A stretch of DNA of 64,000 bases from Thereva unica (lineage: Eukaryota; Arthropoda; Insecta; Diptera; Therevidae). The notes under the pieces are model-generated. The model was not told the DNA's origin. It was given only the letters and a program-made list of their open reading frames with translations, and searched no databases. Numbering within the stretch: the first letter of the stretch is position 1; the number at the start of each line of letters is the position of its first letter. The position numbers and the translations under genes were made by a program. The stretch lies in NCBI GenBank assembly GCA_949987705.1, contig OX465283.1, positions 7,544,207 to 7,608,206 of the forward strand, in the 5' to 3' direction. Shown piece after piece: positions 46,330 to 57,060 of this stretch.

Positions 46330-46910
46330 TACTATGCATGGTTTGCCGTCGCGTAAACTGCCCTGGTCGAACGACAGGTTAGCTGCAATGCGTAGAGATG
46401 TTAAGAGATTGTTCAATATGGCAAAACAAAACATACCGGACATTGGGATGAACATAGGTTCACCCAAATAGCCTACAGCAAGCAGTTGAGGCGTTCGAAA
46501 AGGGTTACCTTGAGGAAGCACTGTGAGGGCCTTCGGACTCTACCAGAGGCGTCTAGACTCCAAAAGCTACTTTCCAACGACTCGTTCAACGAAGTGAGCC
46601 TTCTAAAACAGGAGTATGGTTCCTACACCATGAAGAAGTCTTGAGGTTCCTGCTGAGCAAACACTTTCCAGGTTCAATCCTCTAGACCGCTTCTACATTG
46701 GATGCTGGGTAGCCATAGGACCATTCCAGACCGTTATTCCCGGAGTCTTTCTGGGAACATCTTCGATCGTGATAAGGTTAAAAGGGCAATGGCCTCTTCA
46801 ACCCTACAAGTCCCCGGGGAGGAGATGGAATTTTTCCGGCAAACACCGCTACACGATGAGAAAGTCACTGTTTGGGTCTAAATGTGCTCGAAAACCATCA
46901 CCGGACCTAT
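46330..46910 (+). pseudogene. R1/Jockey-like LINE, endonuclease-RT linker fragment
   Basis: Plus-strand frames read AAMRRDVKRLFN.AKQ, then SKQLRRSKRVTLRKHCEGLR and TLPEASRLQKLLSNDSFNE, then EVLRFLLSKHFPGS. These are the linker and RT-entry motifs typical of R1/Jockey-type LINEs. Frames shift repeatedly. Confidence 0.6.
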
Positions 46911-46969
46911 TTTCTTCAAAGTTAGAGAAACCCTAGACGACGCACGTGGGTCCGAAAACGCGTGAAAAG

Positions 46970-47330
46970 GGTATGACGAACCTTTTTTCAAAAAGGCGGC
47001 GCACCTTTCCACACCGCAGCCCCTACGATAAAGTTCTTGCAAAAGTAAAGTTTATGCCAGCAAGCCGAAGACCATTGACGAACTCAAAGCTAACATACGA
47101 GCCGAAGTAGATGCTATAACGCCCGAAAACCAGCGTTTTTGCGTATCGAATTGAGATCTTTTAATCGACATTCTATTTAAAAACTGATGTGAAATACATT
47201 TTAGAGATAATCCTAAATAAATCTTGCTTATTTGTCAAAATCGGCTAAAATATGTCGGAGTTATTAAATGTTGAAGTATCGAAGTCTAGATGGCGCACGT
47301 CACTAAGTATGCAAAGTTACATATTTTATT
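46970..47330 (+). pseudogene. mariner-like transposase C-terminus plus 3' flank
   Basis: 'GAP.HTAAPTIKFLQ'-type residues around 46997-47042 resemble the DGAPPH catalytic block. KVYASKPKTIDELKANIRAE and VDAITPENQ then give a typical mariner C-terminus, ending at TGA 47154-47156. The middle of the catalytic domain is missing. The following 170 bp recurs at 21400-21605. Confidence 0.75.
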
Positions 47331-47865
47331 GGTGGGCGCAAGGGTTTTTATGTAACCGCAGGGCCCTAGTATCATAAAGTTTGGAAACCACTGGTATAAG
47401 GCTTGTTCTTGCGCAAGACCAAGACTACCTAATCGTCTGCAAAACTAAACCTTAAGGCCCCCATTCACACACAGACCATTTGCAGGCCGTGGCCTTTCAC
47501 ACATTACACATTACTGACCTAGGCGACACATTACTGACTGAGGCATGAGGACTTGAGGCCTGTACTGCAGGTCATCTCATGATTCCCCACAAGCTTGGCG
47601 GCGCCGGTGAGTATGTGGTGATACTTGGCCTCAAGGCGGCATATCCCACAATATAATATGCATATCTATATTAATAAAATAAAGTTTCGGTATGCATGTG
47701 TGCGTACGCACTATAGCGGGCGCACCAGCCATCGCAGAACTTCCAAATTTTGCACGAACGTCCGTGAGGATCGATTTTCGAAATTCAAAATGGCTTGAAA
47801 TGAGCTTGAGTTCTTGTGCAAATGATGGACTACGATTGAACAATTTCGACCAGTCTTCCTTCAAG

Positions 47866-47985
47866 CCCAATTTAGATGACAAGCAGACCCAATCAGAAAA
47901 ATCTTTTTGTACGACTCCAGTTAAGTTGCTTGCGTTTACATTTTTATTTAAGCTGAAAGCAGTCATGGAACCGCACTATAGGATA
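47866..47985 (+). repeat. dispersed repeat, copy 2 of 2
   Basis: Matches 34213-34350: 'caagcccaatttagatgaca', 'aatcagaaaaatcttttt', 'ctccagttaagttgctt', 'agtcatggaac'. Confidence 0.65.
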
Positions 47986-47989
47986 ATCC

Positions 47990-50900
47990 ACAATAATGGG
48001 CTTAGAACAGATCCTGTATTTCTTCGGCCCCTCGTTCGAGTCTAAGATAATGGTCTGGCAGGTGGAAGAGATCGATCGTTAATAGCGAGGATATTAAAGA
48101 TTAGTTTCTGAGGCTCAGTAACACAGCTAGTCGGTAGTTGACTTCGAATAAGAAGTAAATATTGCACTCTAATCTAAGCCTCGATATATTATTGATTGTC
48201 AACAACCGATCAATTATCAAGCGGCCCAAAGGCTTGAAAGTTTATCAATCTTGGTTAAGTCGAATGTTATGACGTCCGCTTACGATCACAGAGATCATCA
48301 GTTCAAGACTCAATATCTTCACCTTTACTTCCTTAATAATTTCTTTTCGGCTTCCTTTCTTTGTAGCACAGAGATCAATTTAAACTTTGTGCGATCACCG
48401 AAATATGTCAACACTTTATTAGCATTGATCTACCATCTCCAAAATATCTGAATGGACAATTATGTTCCATGATTGGACGGTTAAAAGACCTACATAAGGC
48501 AAACTACAAAAAAAATCATAATAATAGTAAAGTTTAGAGTTAACCCAAAAAATCAAAGAGAGTTAACCTCAAAAAATCGATGGGATAAAACACTAAAGGA
48601 GATATGTTGCCTATTATGTCAAAAAGTAGAAGTTATAGAAGAATGCAGACTGCAGCATACGTCCCCATATATTAACGGCCAATGAGGCGCATCCAAAGCC
48701 ATTTTTAACATATTTTCGTTACTTCACGCAGTTGCCCACCCCATCAACCTAAACTCACTGCTATTAATGCGCACTCAAAGAAAACATCCACTGAAGTATC
48801 TTTTATATAACACTAGGGTTCTGCAGTCGTGTATCAAGCTTTCCTCAAGTATCAAAATGGCTCCTTATATGCCACCGCGTCCCTAATTAAAATTCCCAGC
48901 CAACCGCATATTGATCTATTTTTACAAGCGACCCTCAAGCGATTTCGTGTTGCCCTTTAAAAAAACAAAACACAATCCAGTCCTCCTCTTCCATTGGATA
49001 AACCCTTCAACCTATTAAAATAGAATTACCCAATTCCTCCGCCACTTATCCCCTTTTAGAGTTTAAAAAGAAATGAAAAAATAGTCGTACCCTTTCCTTT
49101 TCAGATTACATCATAATTCACGCCTCTATTGCTGTCGTGTCAAACATCCTTAAAAAGGGACATCGTTGAACAAATTAAGGCTTTAATAAAAAAAACATCC
49201 AGCGATCCTCGAAATCAACAAGTCAATTTATTGCGTGAAAAGCACTTCCGCGGCGGGGAAAAAACTAACCCTGAACCCCATAAAAAATCTCTCTCTACCA
49301 CCCCTGGATTAAGGGTGACGCAACAAAAAACTTAGCCCTGTTTTCTAAGTCATGATTAACCCCACTTGATCCCGTGTGATCTCGAACTTGTTGCGTGCCC
49401 TTATAAAAAATTAAACACGCCGCGCTTAAGGACACAAAAAACAAACCCTGCGGCTGTTGATAGGTGGCGTTGCTTTTTTTATCACCCCTCAGGTAAATAA
49501 AAAATTTGGGAAAAAACAGAAAAACAGGGGTTCGCCAAATGAAGAGAGCAATAGGGGAACTTTGAGCGCAAAAAACATGCACATAAAAAAATTGATTGCC
49601 GTGAAGGGAGATGTGGAAAAGAGATCCTTTAAAAATAGGCTAATGCGGGACCGCAAAATTTTGGGTTTTTATCTGCGGATAAATTTGAGAAGGTGATTTT
49701 TTTCTGCCCTAATCTGAAGGGAAGGATCTGAGGTTTTTTTCGATAAGCACCTAAGGTGCCCTTCATATTTCAAAGCACAGGTAAAAAAATCAACTTATGG
49801 TGGTATATTGCAAGGCGCTCCGGTAAAAAATGACAGAAACAGGTGGTGGTGCTGGTAAGGGATCTTTTTATGGCTTTGAAGATTGCCAGGACAAGAATGA
49901 CGGTTGTCAAATGAGATGTTTACCGGATTTGATTTCTCGATTGATAATAGACGTGGATTGAGTTACAGGATGTGGTCGTTAACTATTTTGATAATTTCTC
50001 TGTGGATCGTTTCAGCTGCAGGCGTTTTAGTTTGAAAAAAAAAAGTTAATCCTTATACAGGACTTTGTTATATTAATTTCGATATATTCGTTTAGTACCA
50101 GTACATGGCAATATTCTTTAGTACCAGTATATAGCGTAGGAACCATAATCACGTGTTAAACCAAAAGAGTTCCACAGCATCCCGAAATATTCAAAAACAC
50201 CCCAAAAAAAATCGTCTCTAAATGGCATTTTTAGAATTCTCCAGGAAACATGTGCTCCAAGCTACCAGGATACTAAGGGATGCATTTCTAGATCCTTAAG
50301 ATCTGCTGATTTTTTTCTTCCTTCCTGACATTCCTGACAGTCAGAATTTCAATGGTTCTGTTATAATAGTCCCCAGTGGCACATCAGAAACCTCCACGAC
50401 ACAAACGGCCAAAAAGGACTCACCTTTCTCTATTTTTGGATAAGTACAACCGAACAGGAAGAAGAGATTCTGCTGCTGCGCGCGCAGCTTACATAAAACA
50501 TGAAAATATACGGGAAATTGTACAAAAATTTGTTTTTCCTTTATTCCTTTTCGTGAAAGTGATGTGTGGCTGCGATATTGGTGCGGTGGTGGTGGTAGTG
50601 TGATATGGCATGAGTTTTAAATTTTCAATTGATTCTTGTGTTTGGCTCGTGGTTGCTGTTGTTAGTTTTTCTAATAATAAGGCGGAGACCTTCATCAGTT
50701 TCATTATGTGCCAGATGAGGGTGATGTATGCAGACGGTTTTTCAAAATTCTTGAATGCCTGATCACGATGAGCATTGAAGGATCCTAGCTGTATGTTGGG
50801 AATGGTGCATGATGAAGCGTTTTCTTAAAAAGAGGAAAAATAAAGCATTTTGATACAATAAATCATAAATACGAAGACGTTTGGCATGTGCATTTGGTAA

Positions 50901-51155
50901 GGAACTTTAATGCTTTGTTGTAGCTTAATTTAATACAAATTTATGGGTTTAAGGAATTTGCGGAATCGACTGCAGCTCTATAGGAACTTAATTTAAATTT
51001 TTTTAATATTAAATATAAAATAAAGATCCTAAAACATAAACAATTTTTATAGAAAAACTTACAATGTAATTACCGCCACGTCGATCCAAACCGTCTAATA
51101 ATAGTCAAATTTCTATTGCTTAGTCGTACTATGCTTGTTTTTCGTGTTGGTCTAG
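47990..51155. other. intergenic, no gene recognised
   Basis: No supported gene. A tRNA-like stretch near 48240-48310 ('tcagttcaagactcaa' B-box-like, then C/T-rich) may be another SINE head but is too decayed to call. Open frames at 49129-49696 are lysine-rich and unrecognised. Confidence 0.3.
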
Positions 51156-51159
51156 CATT

Positions 51160-52200
51160 CTTTGTTTAAAGGTTCGTACAATATCCAAAATTCAAGTAGC
51201 ATTTTGCTTTCCAATGTTTTAAGCCGATTACATCTTTGCTTAGTTAATCATAGTGTCTATCCTAAATACCAAAACTCTATTATTTATTCTGCTATCGCCC
51301 CTATCTGTAAGAGACTTATCTCAAATAACCAAAGTGGTTTTCTTTCAGCTCGATCCACTGTAGCTAATTTACTTGAGTTCTCTTCTCACACAATTCGAGA
51401 CTTTGTTACTGGATGCCAAACCGACTGTGTTTACACTGACTTTAGTAAGGCTTTTTCAAATTAATAAAATTACCTTCCCGCATGCCCTTGTGGTATCTAG
51501 TTGTGCTTAGCCGCCAGAACCTACCAGGTTTTAATCCGTGGAGTCAAATCTAGAAACATTAAAGCATTCTCTGATGTCCCACAAGGTAGTCACCTTAGTT
51601 CCTTTCTTTTTATTTTGTCAATTCATGACATTGTTGCCTTGCTAAAGCACTGTAAAATCCTTATTTACTTTGATGACATTAACTCTACAGTAACTCTACC
51701 GTCACATAAGAAGTATCGAAGATTGCAAACTTTTGGTGCTATACTTTTCTCAACAACATAGTCCCTGCGTTAACTCTGTGATTGATCTGGGGGTTAGGTT
51801 TGAAAGTAAGCTGGATTTTTCTACCCACATCAATTATATCTCCTCTAAGGGGAGTTTAGTCTTGGGGTTTATGAAAAGGTGATCCAAGTAATCCTCAATA
51901 CTCCTCTCAAGTTTGGCGATTCGAATCGGTTCAAAGGAAGTTTATACAATGTTTACTCAGTCCCCTTCCTTGGGGTGACCCACTTATCTTTCCATCTTTT
52001 GAGAAATTACTTAACTTAAGCTCTCTCCATAAACGTCGCGAGGTTGCTGACGTTATATTCGTTCATCGGTTACTGAATGGCAAGATAGACTCAGGTTTTT
52101 TGCGAAGCCGTACATCATTTAGAGTACGTACCTGTGAACCTATCTTGTATACTAACTCCTGTAATACCAATTATGGCAAGTACGAACCTTGTTAATCGCA
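51160..52200 (+). pseudogene. CR1/Jockey-like LINE RT, decayed
   Basis: Plus-strand pieces in order: LISNNQSGFLSARSTVANLL, QTDCVYTDFSKAFS (motif A), DVPQGSHLSSFLFILSIHDI (motif B), LIYFDDIN (degenerate ADD box), DLGVRFESKLDFSTHINYIS, LVLGFMKR and RFESVQRKFI. The scheme is as at 11960-12622, with closely similar C-terminal motifs. Stops and frameshifts throughout. Confidence 0.8.
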
Positions 52201-52539
52201 TACCTATAAACGTGAACAAAAATATGAGTGCTCTTATTAGTTCTTCTCATGAAAATCTTTTTAATGTGGCGTGACTCCTTGTGTGACCCATTTGTAGTTG
52301 TAACACAACTCTCGGTTAGGAGTTTTGAATTTCTTATGTTTGTTATTTTATGTTTGCATGCCTTAGCTGAGCCACAGGGCAGTGGTAAATGTTTGTTAGC
52401 CCAGGAGGCGTTCTATGTTAGAAGGGTTAACTCTTAATCACCTTCGACGCTGGGTTTTCTGTCAGTTATCGCAGCGACTTTGGCAGAACTGACAGCACAA
52501 CTTTTCATCTTATGAGCGCCTAATGAACCCCTTATGTCT

Positions 52540-52665
52540 CTAAATATATAAAGTTGTCTCCAATATCCATACTATGAGTGTCAAGACTGATGCTTCGCCT
52601 TAAACTTTGTTCTCTTTTTGATACAATCATATACTTTGTTTCCGTCTCATTTACTCTTAGATTAG
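52540..52665 (-). pseudogene. RTE-like RT fragment
   Basis: LRVNETETKYMIVSK followed 24 residues on by DNFIYLET matches LHINESKTKYMVASS...SFTYLGS in the 54088-55785 protein. Only about 40 codons survive. Confidence 0.65.
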
Positions 52666-52739
52666 ATGGCATCACAATGCGCCCAATGGCGTGCCGAAGT
52701 GGGCTCCCTATTGAGGGCAACCATTTCAACCTACCTGTG

Positions 52740-53944
52740 AGAATGCTTTTTGCTTCATTTAGTTCTATTCATTTTTACTTTCAAAGTAATATTAAAAGTA
52801 TTGGTACATTGTTCACCAAACCACTGCCTTCTTCCTTCGTTGTTTATGTAAGTTCTTCTTTCAACGAGTTCTACATCAAGTTCAAATCAATTTCCATTTT
52901 CAGAAGCTCGTTGCTGGCTCCTTGAAATTTGTTTATTAAAGGATGGAAGGTGTTGAATCGTTGAAAGTTCTTATTCATATTAACATTCAGTGTTAACCGT
53001 TGCAGGAAGTATCCTAAAATGAAAGAAAATACAGCCTTGACAATGGTCTTTTGTAATGTCAAAATGATAGCTATACGCTCACCTGTTTCTCACATTTTGA
53101 GTTGATTTTTTATTATCTTCATTTTTGGGGGCGAAACAATCCGATTTGAGTCTGTGCCTGCGTGAATTTGTGTCCATGTTTGTTGTTTGTTTCTTGCCTT
53201 TGTTTTCTAGATCCGACGATCTTTCTTCTGAGTTTTGCAGTCTAATTTAACTTCTTAATTGCTTATTATAGTTGCTGCCGCTGCTACTAACTTCTGGTTT
53301 ATCTCAATACTCAGTATCGTTCTTATACAATTGATATACAATTAACACCTCAAAATTATGTTCACCAATGATATGGTTTTGGTCCATGTTTTTAAATCTT
53401 CCTTCCACTATTGAAGATATATAAAAATTCATTTAAAGATAGACTCATTTTCTTCTTCCTTTAGATCATCATCATCGTCACGATCCTCATCTAAAAATGG
53501 ATGGATGGAGTTAGTAAAGATATTTCTAGGTTATGGTCTCTTAAGCAGCTTTTATATTTTACAGTGCTAGATTGAAAAGTAGAAAGTCAAAGAATCAATA
53601 CCAGACATAGGCGGGGCTTCTAAAGGTCATTATTCAGTTTTTCCTGAATAACTCGACAACTACGGCACCTCTAGCGAAATATGGGAGAACTTTCCATTTT
53701 ATGCTGTGGAGAAGAAACCCACCGAGGCTTTGCGTTAGATCAAGAATTGCATTGTTCTTTACTGGCAAAATGACTTTTTCTTTTTGTCTCTTTCAAAATA
53801 TACAAAAAGAGATCACTGCTTGAAATCCCCAAAAAAAGACATAGGAATTCGGAAAGTCCTGAATGATATTCATTTTGCCTGAGTAGGAGGGAATCATAAA
53901 TTTACGTCAAAGTATACCGCAAAATTGCCAGTTATATAGTATGT
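52740..53944. other. intergenic, no gene recognised
   Basis: No gene seen. Ends at the target-site duplication of the next element (53945-53957). Confidence 0.35.
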
Positions 53945-55819
53945 AGTTAAGCACACCCAGGCTTCCTTTTTCCGTCTGTGAATTCTCTTTTCAGGAAGCC
54001 TGGGAAAAAAATCTCGTCTGTGAGCTAGAACAGTACAGAGAACGACGGCCGCACCAGGCGCGGGAGTTCTACCAAAGAGTCCGCAGTATGACGCAATTCA
54101 CACCACGTTGCACATACTGCAAGGACAAAGAAGGTAATCTGATCACCGATCCTAAAGGCATCTTGGAGCGATGGGAAGAGCACTTTCATGAATTGCTAAA
54201 TGGCGAGCTAACTGAGGATTCGGAGGCTCCACCAATATCTGATGACAATGCTATGCTGCCGCCACCAAGCATAGAAGAAGTTAGCAGAGCCATCAGCCGG
54301 CTCAAAAACAACAAGGCCTCGGGTGCAGACGGCATCGCAGCGGAGCTGGTTAAATATGGAGGGCCTACATTACACCAAGCGATTCATGAATTAATTGTGC
54401 AAGTATGGGAGCAGGAAGTGATGCCAGAAGACTGGAGAAAAGGCATCCTCTGTCCGGTACACAAAAAAGGAGATATCACAGCGTGCAGTAATTATCGCGG
54501 TATAACGTTGTTGAGTGCCGTGTATAAGATATTCTCCGCTATCCTACAAAACAGGATGGCCCCATACGCCAGAAACATCATAGGCCATTACCAGTGTGGC
54601 TTCAGCCCAGGCAAATCAACGACTGATCAGATTTTCACCTTGAGGCAGGCTATGGAAAAATGTCTAGAGTTCCAAAACTCAATTCAACACCTCTTCATAG
54701 ACTTTAAAGCCGCCTATGATAGCATAGCCAGGGTAGAACTCTACAAAGCCATGAGAGAATTCGGCATCCCCAACAAACTGACAAGACTATGTAGGTTGAC
54801 CATGATCAATGTGTCAAGCCAAGTAAAGGTATCCGGAACACTGTCCAGACCAATCAACATCTATAATGGACTCCGACAAGGGGACGGTCTGGCCTGCCTC
54901 CTTTTCAACCTGGCGTTGGAGAAAGTGATCCGAGATTCGGGCGTGACATCAAGGGGTACAATCCTCCACAAGTCCACCCAATTACTGGCTTACGCAGACG
55001 ACATTGACATCATTGGAAGAACAACAACAGCTGTACAAGAAGCTTTCACTCAGATTGAGCAAGCGGCAGGAAATCTGGGACTGCACATTAACGAAAGCAA
55101 AACAAAGTACATGGTGGCCTCGTCTGGAAGAACACCTAACATTGGTCCCACAATCAAGGTAGCGGAACACGAGTTTGACGTGGTAAAATCATTTACCTAC
55201 CTTGGGTCAATAGTAGCAGCCGACAATAGCATGGAACCAGAAATACGCGCACGACTGCTAAAAGCCAACAAAGCCTACTATAGTCTGTCAAGGCTCTTCA
55301 AATCCAAATATCTAACCATAACGTCTAAACTTTTACTATATAAGACGATGGTCTTACCCGTTCTCACATATGCATCCGAAACGTGGGTGCTTAGCAAAAA
55401 GCACTCAAACCTCTTGGGCGTGTTTGAGAGGAAAATACTACGGAGGATTGTTGGCCCCGTATGTGAGGAAGGACGATTCCGGAGACTCTACAATGACGAG
55501 ATCTACGAGCGCTATCGCGACATAGATGTTGTGAAGAAAATAAAGCTCGGTAGGCTCCGGTGGGCAGGGCATCTAGCTCGTATGAGTGAAGATGAGCCTG
55601 CTCGGAAAGTTCTCTGCGGTAAGACCTATGGGGTGCGACAGCGAGGGAGGCCCAACCTTCGCTGGAAGGATGGCGTGGACCAGGACGCTCAGAGTTTAGG
55701 GATGCCAAACTGGATGACATCGGCTCAGAATCGGGACCGGTGGAGAGAACAGTTGCGCGAGGCCAGGACCGGAACCCGGTTGTAGAGCCGTTAAAGAAGA
55801 AGAAGAAGTTAAGCACACC
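53945..55819 (+). mobile_element. 5'-truncated RTE-like LINE with 13-bp target-site duplication
   Basis: A perfect 13-bp direct repeat, AGTTAAGCACACC, flanks the insert (53945-53957 and 55807-55819). The 3' end is a short GAA microsatellite tail (about 55793-55808). The 5' end is truncated: the ORF is already open where element sequence begins. At the 5' junction, 'cccaggcttcc' (53956-53966) and 'ggaagcctggg' (53994-54004) are perfect inverted repeats, consistent with an inverted filler made during target-primed integration. Confidence 0.92.
54088..55785 (+). CDS. RTE-like LINE reverse transcriptase, 5'-truncated but open
   Basis: This reverse transcriptase would copy the LINE RNA at a nicked target. 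The 565 residues from the first ATG are uninterrupted, but the frame is open upstream to about 54010 (ELEQYRERRPHQAREFYQR), so the true N-terminus and the whole endonuclease are missing. RT signatures: KNNKASGADGI (73-83), SNYRGITLL (134-142), HLFIDFKAAYD with D205 and D211, GLRQGDGLACLLFN (261-274) and the YADD box at 302-305. The C-terminus has VLPVLTYASETWVL, RLRWAGHLARM and a basic RQRGRPNLRW segment, then TAG. It is intact from the 5' break to the stop, and therefore recent, but cannot move itself. I place it near RTE by motif style; clade not certain. It is distinct from the older RTE-like copies, which carry RDRPADW in place of RQRGRPN. Confidence 0.9.
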   Translation: MTQFTPRCTYCKDKEGNLITDPKGILERWEEHFHELLNGELTEDSEAPPISDDNAMLPPPSIEEVSRAISRLKNNKASGADGIAAELVKYGGPTLHQAIHELIVQVWEQEVMPEDWRKGILCPVHKKGDITACSNYRGITLLSAVYKIFSAILQNRMAPYARNIIGHYQCGFSPGKSTTDQIFTLRQAMEKCLEFQNSIQHLFIDFKAAYDSIARVELYKAMREFGIPNKLTRLCRLTMINVSSQVKVSGTLSRPINIYNGLRQGDGLACLLFNLALEKVIRDSGVTSRGTILHKSTQLLAYADDIDIIGRTTTAVQEAFTQIEQAAGNLGLHINESKTKYMVASSGRTPNIGPTIKVAEHEFDVVKSFTYLGSIVAADNSMEPEIRARLLKANKAYYSLSRLFKSKYLTITSKLLLYKTMVLPVLTYASETWVLSKKHSNLLGVFERKILRRIVGPVCEEGRFRRLYNDEIYERYRDIDVVKKIKLGRLRWAGHLARMSEDEPARKVLCGKTYGVRQRGRPNLRWKDGVDQDAQSLGMPNWMTSAQNRDRWREQLREARTGTRL

Positions 55820-55956
55820 TTACCCTACAACAACATCGACAACATTCCACGGGTATGCGTTGTGTGTGTGTGTTCTTACCGTGCCCGATCATGCACCTCG
55901 ACACGGTATAGCACCAGGGAAGATGACCCTTCCGGAACGAGTCTGGTGAAAGACTG

Positions 55957-56413
55957 ACTGCCGGGGCCCAATGATTCCGTCAACGTGATTTTCCCCTACC
56001 ACTGTCGGTGAGAGCTCGCCCAATGAAACCGTCACCGTCAAAGTAGCTTTTGCTTGACAAATGTCATTGTCTACTTGTGATTGAATTAACTGTTTGATTA
56101 TTTTGTACTTGTTTCAAATTAAATTATATAAAAGTAATATCTTCTTCTTCTTCGAGTACATTTTTCCGCACTTTCTGTTCAAGAAAATTGTGGGCGGGTT
56201 TATAGCACCAACATAAATGTAAAAGCTTTCTTGTTTACTTTTTTTTAACAGATGGCAAGCAAATCAAAAAAATGAGCGAAAAAATGAGAGCGCTTTTGCT
56301 TGTGGAGGGGTAGACCAGCAAAATTAAAATTAAATCCAAGTCACCGTCACCATCAAAAGCAACAACAATTTATATGGAAAATCACGTTGACGGTTTCATT
56401 GGGCCCCGGCAGT
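55957..56413. mobile_element. non-autonomous DNA transposon with about 38-bp terminal inverted repeats
   Basis: The left end ACTGCCGGGGCCCAATGATT..CGTCAACGTGATTTTCC and the right end are reverse complements with two or three mismatches. A direct subterminal repeat of the same words ('gcccaatgaaaccgtcaccg') lies at about 56028. No transposase. I could not find a clean target-site duplication, so the superfamily is unknown. Confidence 0.8.
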
Positions 56414-56689
56414 AAATTTGACCTGATGAAGCGGTTTCTTTTATAGTTGGAAAGCTCGTCGGGGTAAGAAGCTTTAAAGCTTCTAAGTGACGCTTACAAA
56501 GGAGAATCACCTAGCTTGCTGGGATTAGGGGAGGGATTATTAGTAATGAATCGCGGTTCGTTACAATTTTACCATTAAAATCGCCTGAAAGAATAACAGC
56601 GTCATTTTGCCTAGACCGGCGGGCCATCCTTTTTTTACAAGGGATTGATTAGAATCTTATAGGGGGTTCACACTGACGCCCAAAGTTTC

Positions 56690-57060
56690 TTGTATTGAGC
56701 AGTTTTTCTACATCGTCGTTAACGTTGACGATCTAGCCTTCCTGAAACTGAATTGACTTTCCCACACATCGCCTTCCCCTCTCGGCGCTTGGGAGTAGTC
56801 TATTTATATGACCCTTTCGAAAAGCTTAATGTTGAGAAGACATCGGCCTGTAGGTCGACGGGTCCCATGGGGGCTTACCCGGCTTCGGGATGAGCACAAG
56901 CTTTTGGCGCTTCCATTTCACAGGGAACACTTCTTCCCTCAGACACGCTGTGATTACTTAGGCGAACTCACCTGGTGTCGTACTGGTGGTCAGCTTCACC
57001 AGTCTGTTCGGTATACTGTCCAGCAGTCCGGAGTCCCTTAGCGAACAGGTCAGCGTGACG
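56690..57060 (-). pseudogene. R1/Jockey-like LINE RT N-terminal fragment
   Basis: Minus strand: VFPVKWKRQKLVLIPKPGKP followed by PWDPSTYRPMS, the classic first RT block of R1/Jockey LINEs. It is surrounded by degraded sequence with stops. May belong with 46330-46910. Confidence 0.75.

Noticed and set aside
56148..56160. (TTC)n run as the tail of another RTE-like LINE
   Set aside because: No LINE C-terminal coding sequence lies beside it, and it falls inside the 55957-56413 element.
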